Below are positions 7,601 through 16,341 of a DNA stretch of 48,468 nt, piece by piece. Origin of the DNA: Glycomyces paridis (lineage in GTDB: Bacteria; Actinomycetota; Actinomycetes; Mycobacteriales; Micromonosporaceae); assembly GCF_004912155.1 (NCBI RefSeq), contig NZ_STGX01000004.1:135307-183774 (forward strand), read 5' to 3'. The notes under the pieces were generated by a model. It was not told the origin of the DNA and did not search any database. It saw only the letters and a program-made list of their open reading frames with translations. The first letter of the stretch is position 1. Every line of letters starts with the position of its first letter. Made by a program: the position numbers and the translations under genes.

Positions 7601-9682
7601 GCGGCGCGCGGCGAGGGTGGCGCGGGCGCGGTTGACGGCCGCAAGGACCTCGGAGACGCGCCCGAGGATGGCGGTGCGCACGACGGCGTCGCCGATCTCC
7701 AGACCCGCGACCACTTCGGTGAGGGTCTCCAGGCCCCGCTGGCGGGCGTCGAGGTCCTCGAGGATCGGGGTGGACTCGGCGACCGTCTCGACCGCTTCGG
7801 CCTTGGCCTCCAGGCCCGCGATCTGCTCGAAGTAGGCGGTGAAGGCGTCCTCGCGTTCGAGGAAGGCGACGGCGCGGCGGCCGGTGGTCGCCAGGGACTC
7901 GGTGACGTCGGCGGCGAGCGCGTCGATCCCGGCGAGGTCGACGTAGCGGACCTCGCGGAGGGTCACCAGGCGCCCGCCGGCGCCGCGCAGCTCGGTGAGC
8001 AGGCCCACCCATTCCTCGGCGGACTTGGGGGCCTCGCCGCGGGCGCGGCGCAGGAGCTTGACGGTGTCGGTGCGGGCCTGGTCGAGGGACTTGGCGGCCT
8101 CGGCGGTGAGCTCGGCGACCGTAGCGTACTCGTCGAGGACGGCCTCGGCGGTGTCGCGGACCTGCCTGAGCGTGTCGTCGAGGTCGAACAGGCCCTCGTC
8201 GCCGAGCCACGGGTAGTCGTCGAGGCAGCGGACGGCGGCGGCGATGAGCGCTTCGAAGACCGCCTGGGCGGGCTCCATCTCGCGGACCATGCGGGCGACG
8301 GAGAGGGAGTCGGAGACGGCGCGGACGGCCTCGGCGTTGCCGATCCGGTGGATCGGGGTGTCGCCGGCCTCCTGCGCGGCGGCGTGGGCCTCGGAGACGA
8401 ACGGGGTCGCCCAGACCTGCACGGGGTGGACGCGGGTGGCCTCCTCGCCGTTGAAGCGGAAGGCGGCGAGGGTGCCGTCGTCGAAGATCGCGTAGCCGTG
8501 GACGGTCATCGGCGCCGCCACTTCCTTGCGGATGACGTTGTACGGCAGCAGGAGCGAGCGGCCCTCGACTTCGTGGTAGAAGACGAAGAGGACGTCCTCG
8601 CCGTTGGGCGAGCGCAGGACGCGCTTGAAGCGCAGGTCGGTCGTGTCGCCCTCGAAGGTCTTGAGCTTGCCCTCGTTGAGGTAGTACCCGCCGGGGAAGA
8701 TGATGCCGTGGTCCTCGGGGAGGCGGCGGCAGGCGGCGCCGATCGCGTCGGCGCGCACGACGGTGGCGGTGCGGGTGTTGTACACGAGGTAGCGGGTGAC
8801 GGTCTCCTTGTACGGGAGGATCCGCAGCAGCAGGAGCGGCCCGATGCGCGCGTAGGCGATCTCGGCGTCGGCGAGGGACTGGAGCGGCTCGGCGACGGGC
8901 TCGGTGTAGACGCCCTCGCCGGAGTCGGTGTTGTCCTCGATCTTGACGGTGAGGTCGCCGTTGATGCACTCCACGAAGATCTCGTCGTCGATGGAGACGT
9001 GCGGGTGGCGGCCGGTGACGTGGTCGTCGCGGGTGGTCGGGGTCCACTCGAAGTCGTAGGGCTCGGGCCAGACCGCGTCGGCCTCGCCGCGCGCGTCGAC
9101 GTACTCGGCGGTGCCGTCGGGGCGGCGCTGCCAGCGCATGACGCGCTGGTCGGCGAGGTTCTCGCCGATGCGGAAGACCGCCAGGAGGCGGGTGTCGACC
9201 TCGCGCACCTGGAGGAGCTCGGTGGAGCGGTAGTAGCGGTACATCTCCGAGAAGTCGGCGGTGAAGCGCGGGTCGTCGAGGAGGTGGCCCGGTTCGGTGA
9301 CCTCGTCGAACGCGAAGGTGGCGGCGCCTTCGCCCTCGGACTTGACGAGGTCGTGGAGGGCGAAGACGTCGGCGACGTCGGTGTGCGACCGCAGTCCCAT
9401 GTGGACGTTGTAGCCGAAGAGGAGGCGGTCGCCGACGCGCGCCATGTCGCGCGGCACGCAGTTGTTCGCGGTGCGGATGCGGGTGGTGCCCAGGAGGCTC
9501 AGGCCGGTGGAGCCGAACGCGTCGGTGCGGGCGCCGTTGAGCGACTCGGCGCGCGAGGCCAGCTCGTCGGCGTAGTCGGCGAGGCGGCTGGAGAGCACTT
9601 CGTACGTGCCGGCGTCCAGCGCCGCGTCGGCGGCGGGAGCGGCCTCGACGGAGGCCTCGGCGGCGGTCTTCACTTCGGCCAT
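4694..9682 (-). CDS. Giant 'DNA repair ATPase' family protein with C-terminal AAA domain
   Basis: This 1662-residue cytoplasmic protein matches the architecture annotated in actinobacteria and proteobacteria as 'DNA repair ATPase'. An N-terminal beta-rich half (LLFGYNVHMGLR, FPGGYYLNEGKLK, LFVFYHEVEGRSLLLPYNVI) is followed by long alpha-helical coiled-coil stretches (about 500-900) and a C-terminal AAA module. The AAA module has Walker A SPPGYGKT near 1300, Walker B LLYLDDIQH near 1362, and an arginine-rich tail region ending FLLQGSYRNMNRLTERV. The ATG at 9682 is preferred over an upstream in-frame ATG because AGGGGAATTC precedes it. Direct evidence for repair is not known to me; the family's constant partners are YqiK-type flotillin and YqiJ, which points rather to a membrane-linked stress machine. 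It is part of that gene order here. Confidence 0.85.
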   Translation of the reverse strand: MAEVKTAAEASVEAAPAADAALDAGTYEVLSSRLADYADELASRAESLNGARTDAFGSTGLSLLGTTRIRTANNCVPRDMARVGDRLLFGYNVHMGLRSHTDVADVFALHDLVKSEGEGAATFAFDEVTEPGHLLDDPRFTADFSEMYRYYRSTELLQVREVDTRLLAVFRIGENLADQRVMRWQRRPDGTAEYVDARGEADAVWPEPYDFEWTPTTRDDHVTGRHPHVSIDDEIFVECINGDLTVKIEDNTDSGEGVYTEPVAEPLQSLADAEIAYARIGPLLLLRILPYKETVTRYLVYNTRTATVVRADAIGAACRRLPEDHGIIFPGGYYLNEGKLKTFEGDTTDLRFKRVLRSPNGEDVLFVFYHEVEGRSLLLPYNVIRKEVAAPMTVHGYAIFDDGTLAAFRFNGEEATRVHPVQVWATPFVSEAHAAAQEAGDTPIHRIGNAEAVRAVSDSLSVARMVREMEPAQAVFEALIAAAVRCLDDYPWLGDEGLFDLDDTLRQVRDTAEAVLDEYATVAELTAEAAKSLDQARTDTVKLLRRARGEAPKSAEEWVGLLTELRGAGGRLVTLREVRYVDLAGIDALAADVTESLATTGRRAVAFLEREDAFTAYFEQIAGLEAKAEAVETVAESTPILEDLDARQRGLETLTEVVAGLEIGDAVVRTAILGRVSEVLAAVNRARATLAARRRELAVGEGRAEFAAEFALLGQSVTAAISAADTPAACDEQLGRLLLTVENLETRFADFDEFLTQLADKRTDVYEAFSSRKQHLLDEAARRAEQLAASADRILEAVARRTASLSSLDEVNTYFATDPMVERLRKVIEELRGLDDTVRAEEIAGRIAAARAEAGRALTDRLDLFDGDAIKFGEHRIPVNTQPLDLTLVPSGEHLAFSLTGTDYRHVVDDPAFADTRPYWSQFLASENPEVYRAEHLAAALLAEHGPAALAAEADLPRFVSAAAAERYDEGYERGVHDADAAAILTEALRLYNAAGTLRYPGAERALARLFWGEFAAADKERQSVWAAQARSLAKVRDTFGRADVMTGLVQDVQASLARFGEAARLAAHPQYPLSADDRVAAEYLVEELAATGAFAASGRARALLAAFESHIGPTAQAGLDADLRAVESDTPGDRPESVLLKWGLAWNWLDAFLSASDDGRFDRSDLPEAIALLIGSVDGYDVDAELTASVTGLLGTHPRVENRVLALRLDEFLARTGRFRRDVQPGYRAYQRRRAEIIAAHRRTLRVDEFKPKTMAGFVRNQLIDDVYLPLIGSNLAKQIGAGAGEGRRTDQSGMLMLISPPGYGKTTLMEYVADRLGMLLVKVNGPALGHETVSVDPADAPNATARAEVEKINFALEAGNNVLLYLDDIQHTNPELLQKFISLCDAQRKMEGVWNGRTRTYDLRGKRFAVCMAGNPYTEAGQRFRIPDMLANRADVWNLGDVLSGRDQVFAQSYIENALTSNKVTAPLAGRERADVHLLIRLASGDPTAAPDGLHHPYSAGELDQVLSVLRKLVHIQRTVLGNNLAYIASAATDEAARTEPPFLLQGSYRNMNRLTERVVPVMNDDELEAVIDDHYAGEAQTLASGAEANLLKLAELRGRLTEERAARWTAVKEAFARERTLGGSADDPMSRAVGAITLLSDRVAGIETVLQQRSAIRPE

Positions 9683-9878
9683 GAATTCCCCTGGGAGCGT
9701 TGGGATCGGGTGGCGCGACTCCCGATCGTGCGCCATAGGTCCCACAGGATCTGTCGCGAAATCCCGCAGGACCTACGGCGCACGGTCCGGGCGCACGCGG
9801 TCGTTCACGTTTCGGTCGGCGCGATCGGCGGCGGATGCCCGCCGCTCGCGCCGGTCTCGTTCTCGGCGAAGCGCGCGT

Positions 9879-9909
9879 CGCCGGGGCCGCGGTGTCCGCG
9901 GCCCCGGCG
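9879..9909 (-). terminator. Hairpin after the flotillin gene
   Basis: A 14-bp perfect stem (CGCCGGGGCCGCGG and its complement) with a 3-nt TGT loop begins 7 nt past the flotillin stop on the minus strand. There is no T tract. It stands between the flotillin and the ATPase genes, so it may lower rather than abolish read-through into the ATPase gene. Confidence 0.65.
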
Positions 9910-9915
9910 GCGTCG

Positions 9916-12015
9916 CTACTTCGCGGCGATCTCCAAGGCGGGCTTCTCGGCGACGCCGAGGTCCTTCGCCTTGCCGAGCAGGCCGGAGAGGACGTCGTGG
10001 TCGCCGCCGCCCTGCATGAGCTTGACGAGCGCGGCCGAGACGGTCAGGTTCTTCACGTCCTCCGAGCCGACCCCGGCGAGAACGCCCTTGAGGTCCTCGG
10101 CGAACGAGGTCGAGCCGTTGGTCCAGGACGCGGCCACGGACTGCGCCACGTCGGAGTGGGCGACGAAGCCGTCGACGGCCTTGCCGTAGCCGATCGCGCC
10201 GACGACCCGGTCGAAGAACTGGGTGTCGCCGCCGACCAGCGAGATGTCGGCGTTGGTGAGCCCGGCCGAGATGACCCCGGCCTGCTGCTCGGCGATCGAG
10301 CGGCGCGCCTCGATCTCCATGCCGCGCAGCTCCTTCTCCATCTCCAGGCGCAGGCGGTACTCCTCGTGCCCGCGGGAGGCCTCCGAGAGGGCGTCCATCG
10401 CGGCGGCCTTCTCGGTGAGGCCGACGGACTCGGCCAGGAGGCGTTCGCGCAGCGCGTCGGCCTCGGCCGTGCCCTTCGCGGCGGTCGCGCTGGCCTCGGC
10501 GGTGCCCTTGGCGGCCGTGGCGGTCGCCTCGGCCTTGCCGATCGCGGCCTGGGCCTCGGCCTCGGCCTTGCCCTTCGCCTCGGCGGCCTTCGCCTCGGCG
10601 AGCCCGCCCTTCTCGATCGCGTCGGCCTCGGCCTCGCGGACCTGGACGGCGGCCAGGCCCGGGGCAGCGGCCACGGCCTGGTCGCCCTCGGCCTGGCGGA
10701 TCTTCGCGCGCGCCTCGAGCTCGGCGGCCTGCTGGGCGGCCTCGGCCTCCGTCAGGCGCTGGCGGGCCAGGTGCTTCGCGGCCTGCTCGGCGGCCTCGGC
10801 GGCCTTGATGTCCTTGACGAGGTTCTCCTGCGCCTCGGCCTCGGCGAGGATGATGACCCGCTGGCGCTCGCGCTCGGCCTCTTCGGTCGCGCGCAGGCGC
10901 TTGATGCCCTCTTCCTGCTCGGCGACGGTCTTCTCCACGGCGATGCGCTCGCGCACCACGTCGGCGATGTCGCGCTTCTGCGCTTCGAGCTCCTTCTGCG
11001 CGGCGATGCGGGCGAGCTCCTCCTCGCGCTCGCGCGAGACCACTTCGAGGATGCGGTCCTTCTCGATGCGCTCGGACTCCACGGCGATGACGCGCTCGCG
11101 GTTCTTCTCGGCCACGGCGATCTCGCGCAGGCGGTTCTCGTGCTGGACGCCGGTGGCCTCTTCGGTCTTGATGCGGGCCGTCTCGGACTTCAGGCGCTCC
11201 TCGGCCTGGACCTTCTGGACCTCGGCGGACTCGCGGGCGCGGAGGGTCTCGATCTCGCGCTGCTGGCGGATCTCGGCCTCGGTCTGGCGGCGCTCCAGCT
11301 CCAGGACGGCCTCCTTGGCCTCGACGTCCTGGCGCTTGATCTCCTTCTCCTCGTGGCGGCGGTGCTCGTTCGTGGTGACCGCCTCGCGCGCGGTGAGCTC
11401 GGTGATCTTGCGGATGCCCTGCGCGTCGAGGATGTTCTTGGGGTCGAGCTGGTCCATCGACGTCTGCTCGAGGTAGTCGATGGCCGCGTCCTCGAGGGAG
11501 TAGCCGTTGAGGTCGGTGCCGATGACCTGGAGGATGCGGTCGCGGAACTCGTCGCGGTTGGTGTACAGGTCGGTGAAGTCGAGCTGCTTGCCGACGGTCT
11601 TGAGCGCCTCGGCGAACTTGGCGTTGAACAGCTCCTGGAGCGTCTCCTGGTCGGAGGCGCGCTTCGTGCCGATCGAGGTCGCGACGTTGAGCACGTCCTC
11701 GACGGTCGCGTTCACCCGCACGAAGAACGTGATCGAGATGTCGGCGCGGATGTTGTCCTGGCAGATCAGCCCGTCCTTGCCGGCGCGGTTGATCTCGATG
11801 GTCTTGACCGAGATGTCCATGTACTCGGCGCGGTGGATGATCGGCAGCACCAGCGCGGAGGTGAACGAGACCTTCCGGTTGCGCAGCTTCGTGACGACCA
11901 GAGCCTGGCCGGGCGCGACCTTCCGGTACAGGCGGATGATCATGACCAGGAGGCCGATGACGACGAGCGCGACGACGAGCAGCGTGACTATCGTCGCCGG
12001 TTGGGTTGCATCCAT
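9916..12015 (-). CDS. Flotillin-like SPFH protein (YqiK type)
   Basis: The protein is a membrane-anchored scaffold of 699 residues. Residues 9-29 form a single transmembrane helix (TIVTLLVVALVVIGLLVMII). An SPFH/band-7 domain follows (about 30-200: VAPGQALVVTKLRNRKVSF, VKTIEINRAGKDGLICQD, IRADISITFFVRV). Residues 200-560 are a long Glu/Ala/Arg/Lys coiled coil, with an Ala-rich repeat of AKGTAEA near 500, and the tail (about 600-699) is the flotillin C region. Flotillins assemble into membrane microdomains and recruit partner proteins. The ATG at 12015 has AGGA 7 nt upstream. The gene lies between yqiJ-like and ATPase genes on the same strand. A TAAGGT hexamer 66-71 bp upstream could be a -10 box of its own promoter. 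Confidence 0.9.
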   Translation of the reverse strand: MDATQPATIVTLLVVALVVIGLLVMIIRLYRKVAPGQALVVTKLRNRKVSFTSALVLPIIHRAEYMDISVKTIEINRAGKDGLICQDNIRADISITFFVRVNATVEDVLNVATSIGTKRASDQETLQELFNAKFAEALKTVGKQLDFTDLYTNRDEFRDRILQVIGTDLNGYSLEDAAIDYLEQTSMDQLDPKNILDAQGIRKITELTAREAVTTNEHRRHEEKEIKRQDVEAKEAVLELERRQTEAEIRQQREIETLRARESAEVQKVQAEERLKSETARIKTEEATGVQHENRLREIAVAEKNRERVIAVESERIEKDRILEVVSREREEELARIAAQKELEAQKRDIADVVRERIAVEKTVAEQEEGIKRLRATEEAERERQRVIILAEAEAQENLVKDIKAAEAAEQAAKHLARQRLTEAEAAQQAAELEARAKIRQAEGDQAVAAAPGLAAVQVREAEADAIEKGGLAEAKAAEAKGKAEAEAQAAIGKAEATATAAKGTAEASATAAKGTAEADALRERLLAESVGLTEKAAAMDALSEASRGHEEYRLRLEMEKELRGMEIEARRSIAEQQAGVISAGLTNADISLVGGDTQFFDRVVGAIGYGKAVDGFVAHSDVAQSVAASWTNGSTSFAEDLKGVLAGVGSEDVKNLTVSAALVKLMQGGGDHDVLSGLLGKAKDLGVAEKPALEIAAK

Positions 12016-12149
12016 GGACGGTTCCTAACGAGGCTTCGGGGGACGGGAGTTGTCTGCGGTGTGGCAGCGGGCGTGACCACACCTTATCCGGGCCGCACCG
12101 GAGGCGGGGTCCGCGAACTGGGCGGCGGCACGAATCGGGGATACGGGCT

Positions 12150-12812
12150 TCAGGCGACGGCGACGTCCGGCGGCAGCGCCACCGGCACCACCAGGAACAC
12201 CTTGTCGACCTCGTCGTAGTCGAAGACGACGACCTTGGCGTGCCGGTCGAACAGCGAGTCCTCGATCCCCTCGGGCTCGTGCGGCGAGCGCCGCACGTTG
12301 ATGAGCAGGACCGCGCCCTCGTCGTCGACCACCTCGGCCTGCCCCGCGTCGAGCGTCACCGTGCCGGTGCGCACGACGCAGACCTTGCCGACCAGGTCGG
12401 CGTGGGCGGTCGCCGGGGCGTCCTCGAACAGCCGCGACAGCGGCCGGGTGAGGAGCTTCGCGCCGAGCATGCCCACGCCCAGGCCCGCCACGAGCACGGC
12501 CGTCCCGGAGGCCGCCGCCGGGATGAACATCCCGTCGGCGCTGCGCACCCAGCTGGTGCCCAGGACGGTCACTATCCAGCCCAAGGTGATCCACAGCGAC
12601 AGCACCACCGTGAACGGGACCGCGCCGAACCCGAAGGCCGACCAGAACCCGCCCGCGCCGTCGAGCTCGGCGCCCGACTCGCCGCCGACGTCGACGACGT
12701 CCACGTCGAGCGCGCCGACGATCACGGTGAGCCAGTACAGGACCACGAGCATGAGGCCGAAGGAGAAGACGATCGGCGGAAAGGATAGGGCGATATCCAG
12801 GAACTCACTCAT
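12150..12812 (-). CDS. YqiJ-like membrane protein with C-terminal OB fold
   Basis: This 220-residue inner-membrane protein matches the YqiJ family, the standard partner of YqiK flotillins. An N-terminal helix with VLYWLTVIVGALDVDVVD (about 22-40) is characteristic. Further hydrophobic segments span about 62-85 and 95-118. A small beta-barrel of the NfeD/OB type follows from about 140 (DLVGKVCVVRTGTVTLDAG, AVLLINVR, VVVFDYDEVDKVFLVV). The ATG at 12812 is preceded by AAGGA, 10 nt away. The gene is first in the set, 134 bp ahead of the flotillin gene. The OB domain is expected to sit next to the SPFH domain and regulate its assembly, by analogy with NfeD-stomatin pairs. Confidence 0.82.
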   Translation of the reverse strand: MSEFLDIALSFPPIVFSFGLMLVVLYWLTVIVGALDVDVVDVGGESGAELDGAGGFWSAFGFGAVPFTVVLSLWITLGWIVTVLGTSWVRSADGMFIPAAASGTAVLVAGLGVGMLGAKLLTRPLSRLFEDAPATAHADLVGKVCVVRTGTVTLDAGQAEVVDDEGAVLLINVRRSPHEPEGIEDSLFDRHAKVVVFDYDEVDKVFLVVPVALPPDVAVA

Positions 12813-13206
12813 GGGGCACGGGTCCTTATCGGCGAACCCGACGCTCGGCCGCCCGCGGGCGGCGGCGCGGCGTTCGTCGGTGCTGTCGGCCGCACGCGCG
12901 GGAGCACCGCACGGGCGGTTCACTGCGGTCGGGGCACACGGGTCAACGGGTTCGAGCTCGGCTTCGGGGCCGGGCTGCTGGGCTGTGCCTCTAGAGTAAT
13001 GCACGCGCCCCATCCGGGGAAGGTTGCGCGAGGGCGCTCACCCGGCCCCGCGCCGCCGCGAGGCCCGCCGCCGGTGCCGCGCAAGCCGACCCGTGCCGTC
13101 CCCTCCCCGCGCCGGACCGCGATATGGTGTGACCGGTCGAACAGCCGCCGGCCGGGCGCTCCCCGGGCCCCTGCGCGGCACGCGATCCCGCTGAGAGGGA
13201 GGTCCG
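12813..13206. other. Divergent control region between yqiJ-like and FtsK-like genes
   Basis: This 394-bp gap separates two divergent transcription units and has no convincing gene. On the minus strand TACTCT (12993-12998) lies 17 bp from TTCCCC (13016-13021), a weak promoter candidate for the yqiJ-flotillin unit. On the plus strand the only promoter-like string is TATGGT near 13125. The right end holds a clear ribosome site, GGGAGG, 4 nt before the GTG of the FtsK-like gene. Confidence 0.35.
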
Positions 13207-15648
13207 GTGCCCGGTTTCCAGACTGCGCTGGCGCACGCGGCCGCCGCCTGCGACGCGGCCGCCGCGCGGCTCGCCGCCGCGGGCCGCCGCCTCGGCGACG
13301 CCGCCTTCCAGACCCCCGTCGACCCGGCCCTGCTCGCGGCCGAACGTCAGATATCCGACGCCGCCGACGCCTCCGCGCAGCAGCTGCGGTCCGACCCCGA
13401 GCTCCTGTGCGCCGGGACCGTGACCCTCCACGACGGCCTCGCGTTCCCGCTGCTGGTCCCTTTCGGCGAACGCGGGCACCTCGCGACCTCCGTCGACGCC
13501 CGCGTCGAAGGCGTCGCGGCCCTGGTGCGCACCGCCGTGCTGCACGCCGTCGGCGCCAGGCCGCCGGGCGGCCTGCGCGTGGTCGGCGTCGACGTCGCCA
13601 CGCTCGGCGCGAGCTTCGCGCCGCTGCGGCCCCTGGCCGACGCGGGCGTCATCGAGGCCGTCGCCACCGACGCGCGCGGCGCCGCCGACGCCGTCGCCGC
13701 GGCCGAAGCGCAAGTGGCCGAGCACATCGCGGGCCGCCGCACCGACCGGATGCTCCTGGTCGTGGCCTCGCTCGGCGAGGCCCCCCGCCCGCTCGTCGAG
13801 CGCATCGACGCCCTCGCCCGCTCCGGGCTCTCGCACGGCGTCACCGTCCTCGGCTGCGGCCTGCCGCAGCTGCCGCAGGCCGCCGTCATGCACGCCGTCG
13901 ACGGGCACGTGGAGATCACCAACCCGCCCGCGGCGCCGTTCGGGCCCGGCGAGCGCCTCGCCGCTCCCGTCGCCTGGCCGCAGTCCCCCGACCCGTCCTT
14001 CGTCGCCGGGGAGGCGCTGCGCCTCGCCGACCGCGCCAAGGCCGCCGCCACCCTCACCTTCGCCGACCTCATCCCCGCGCGGCCGGAGTCGGGCGACCCC
14101 GCGCGCGGCCTCGAAGTCCTCATCGGACGCGACGCGGCCGGGGAGGTGCGGCTGCGCTTCGACGACGCCACCCCGCACTGGCTCGTCGGCGGGCGCACCG
14201 GCGGCGGCAAGACCGTGTTCCTCCTCGACGTCCTCTACGGCCTCGCCTCCCGTTACGCCCCTTCCGATCTGGCGCTGTTCCTCCTCGACTTCAAAGAGGG
14301 CGTCTCGTTCACCGAGTTCATCCCCACCGAGCGGGACGCGACGTTCATCCCCCACGCCAGGGCTGTCGGCGTCGAGTCCGACCGCGAGTACGGCCTCGCC
14401 GTCCTCGCCACGCTGAACGAGGAGATGACGCGCCGCTCGACGGTCATGAAGCGCCACGGCGTCGCCTCCTTCGCGGGGCTGCGCGACCACGAGGCCTACC
14501 CGCGGATCGTGTGCGTCGCCGACGAGTTCCAGGTCCTCCTCGCCGGGAACGACCGCGTCGCCGCCGAAGCCGTCGCGCTCCTGGAGAACCTCGCGCGCAA
14601 GGGCCGCTCGTACGGCGTCCACCTCGTGCTCGCCTCGCAGACGATCTCCGGCATCGAAGCGCTGTGGGCCAAGAAGGACTCGATCTTCGGCCAGTTCCCG
14701 ATGCGCATCGCGCTGCCGGGCGCGCGAACCGTCCTCGAACCGAACAACGACGCCGCCGGGCGCATCACCCTCGGCCAGGTCGTGGTCAACACCGAGGGCG
14801 GCACCGCCGGAGCCGACCGCGTCGCGCGCTTCCCCGACACCGACACCGAGGTCATGCGGCGCCTGCGCGAGCAGCTCGGCGCCGCCCACGCCGGGGTCGG
14901 CGCCCCCCGCGTCTTCTACGGCTACCGGCCCGTCCACCTCGCCGACACCCTGCCCGGCGAACGGCGCCCAGGCCGCGCGCTCCTGGGCCGCGAAGTGTCC
15001 CTGCGCCTGGACGCCGCGGGCGTCGACCTCGACCGCAGGCCCGGCAGGCACCTCGCGATCCTCGGCTCCGACCCCGTCGGCGGCGAGGCGCTCGAAGCGG
15101 CCGTCGAAGGCCTCGCCGGGAACGGCGCCCAGGTCTGGGCCGCCGACCTCACCGGGAACGCGCGCCCTCGCGGGGCCGCGCGCACCATCGCGCCCGAGGC
15201 GTTCGCCGCGACCCTCGCCGAGCTCCCCGACGACACCGTCCTGGCGGTCTGGGGACTCGACGCCGCCGCCCTCGACGCCAAGGGCCAGAAGGCCCTGCGC
15301 GACCTCCTGCGCACCGGCCCCGCCCGCGGCGCCCACCTGCTCGGCTGGTGGCGGGGCTTCCGCCGCTTCACCGACGACATCGGCGGCAGCGCCGGACGCG
15401 AGGACGTCGCCTGCGCGCTCGTCCTCAACCTCCCCGGCGGCGAGATCATGGCCCACTTCGGGCAGCAGTTCCAGCACTGGAACCCCCGCCAGGGCCGCGC
15501 CCTCCTCATCGACCGGCACGCCGACACCTCCGGCGGGCGCCTCCTCGTCCCCTTCTCGCGCCCCGACGACCACGCCGCGCCCGGCGCGCAGCGCACCGGC
15601 GACCACCCCGCACCCACAGCGGCCCAAGGCGAAAGAGGCCGAGCATGA
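13207..15648 (+). CDS. FtsK/SpoIIIE-family ATPase, single motor domain
   Basis: The 813-residue protein has an Ala-rich helical N region (1-250), then an FtsK/SpoIIIE motor. Walker A GGRTGGGKT lies at 328-336, DLALFLLDFKEGVSF shortly after, and Walker B RIVCVADEFQVLL near 433. A hexameric-motor style ASQTISGIEALW follows, then a C-terminal alpha/beta region. It has no membrane helices and no winged-helix gamma domain, so it is not the chromosome-segregation FtsK. It has one motor domain rather than three, so it is not EccC. Translation starts at GTG with GGGAGG 4 nt upstream. Its stop overlaps the next start (ATGA), so the two proteins are made together. Divergence from the yqiJ-flotillin-ATPase set suggests a shared function, which is inference. 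Confidence 0.85.
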   Translation: MPGFQTALAHAAAACDAAAARLAAAGRRLGDAAFQTPVDPALLAAERQISDAADASAQQLRSDPELLCAGTVTLHDGLAFPLLVPFGERGHLATSVDARVEGVAALVRTAVLHAVGARPPGGLRVVGVDVATLGASFAPLRPLADAGVIEAVATDARGAADAVAAAEAQVAEHIAGRRTDRMLLVVASLGEAPRPLVERIDALARSGLSHGVTVLGCGLPQLPQAAVMHAVDGHVEITNPPAAPFGPGERLAAPVAWPQSPDPSFVAGEALRLADRAKAAATLTFADLIPARPESGDPARGLEVLIGRDAAGEVRLRFDDATPHWLVGGRTGGGKTVFLLDVLYGLASRYAPSDLALFLLDFKEGVSFTEFIPTERDATFIPHARAVGVESDREYGLAVLATLNEEMTRRSTVMKRHGVASFAGLRDHEAYPRIVCVADEFQVLLAGNDRVAAEAVALLENLARKGRSYGVHLVLASQTISGIEALWAKKDSIFGQFPMRIALPGARTVLEPNNDAAGRITLGQVVVNTEGGTAGADRVARFPDTDTEVMRRLREQLGAAHAGVGAPRVFYGYRPVHLADTLPGERRPGRALLGREVSLRLDAAGVDLDRRPGRHLAILGSDPVGGEALEAAVEGLAGNGAQVWAADLTGNARPRGAARTIAPEAFAATLAELPDDTVLAVWGLDAAALDAKGQKALRDLLRTGPARGAHLLGWWRGFRRFTDDIGGSAGREDVACALVLNLPGGEIMAHFGQQFQHWNPRQGRALLIDRHADTSGGRLLVPFSRPDDHAAPGAQRTGDHPAPTAAQGERGRA

Positions 15649-16295
15649 GCGCCTTCGACGACTACCTCGCACAACTGCGCCGCCTCGACGGGGCCCGCCG
15701 CAGCGCCGACGAGGCCGCCGCCCGCACCGCCACCGCCGCCGAGTCCCTCGGCCAGCGGACCGCCCGCCTCACCGAGACCGCCCGCGACGCCCGCGCCGCC
15801 GTCGACGCCCTCGCCCGCGCCGCCCGCGTCCCCGCCCCCCGGCCCGGCCCCCAACCGCCCGCCGGAGCCGACCCCCGCGCCGACCTCGACGCCGCCGAAG
15901 CCGACCTCGGCGACGCCCGCGCCGCCTACGACGAGGCCCGCTACCTCGCCCACCGCCCGCCCTGGCTCCCCCGCTGGCGCGCCGACGAACGCAACGGCCT
16001 CGTCTACGGCGTCTGCGCGCTCGGCGCCGTCCTGGTCCACCTCATGCTCATGCGCGCCTGGAAGGGCCTCCCCGCCGACGTCGAGGGCAACCAGAGCTCG
16101 CTCACCCTCGCACTGTTCATCGGCCTCGGCGTCCTCGCCCCCCTGCTCGCCTTCGTCATCGGCTGGTTCGCCGTCGGCTTCGCCTCCCGCCCGCCCATCG
16201 CCCGCGAGGACAAGCGGATCGAACGCCACTGGCAGCTCGGCCTCGTCGTCACCCTCTCCACGCTCCTCGTGCCGATCATCGGCATGTTCGCCTGA
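15645..16295 (+). CDS. Coiled-coil membrane protein partnered with the FtsK-like ATPase
   Basis: The 216-residue protein begins with a helical coiled coil rich in Ala, Arg and Glu (about 10-65), a Pro-rich hinge (PAPRPGPQPPAG), and a second short helix. Three hydrophobic segments follow (about 125-140, 155-178, 196-216). It starts within the stop of the FtsK-like gene, so translational coupling is certain. I recognise no domain. A reasonable inference is that it anchors the soluble motor at the membrane. The gene ends 9 bp before a bidirectional hairpin. Confidence 0.78.
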   Translation: MSAFDDYLAQLRRLDGARRSADEAAARTATAAESLGQRTARLTETARDARAAVDALARAARVPAPRPGPQPPAGADPRADLDAAEADLGDARAAYDEARYLAHRPPWLPRWRADERNGLVYGVCALGAVLVHLMLMRAWKGLPADVEGNQSSLTLALFIGLGVLAPLLAFVIGWFAVGFASRPPIAREDKRIERHWQLGLVVTLSTLLVPIIGMFA

Positions 16296-16304
16296 AACAC
16301 GACG

Positions 16305-16332
16305 AAGGCGCGGCCCCTGCGGGCCGCGCCTT
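16305..16332. terminator. Bidirectional terminator
   Basis: A perfect 12-bp stem AAGGCGCGGCCC with loop CTGC lies between two convergent genes (stops at 16295 plus and 16342 minus). Each arm has an AA/TT end. It can serve both strands. Confidence 0.75.
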
Positions 16333-16341
16333 GTTCATGCG

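Noticed and set aside
13207..15648. EccC, the ESX motor ATPase
   Set aside because: Only one ATPase domain and no N-terminal membrane helices are present, whereas EccC has membrane helices and three or four ATPase domains. No other ESX core gene is nearby.
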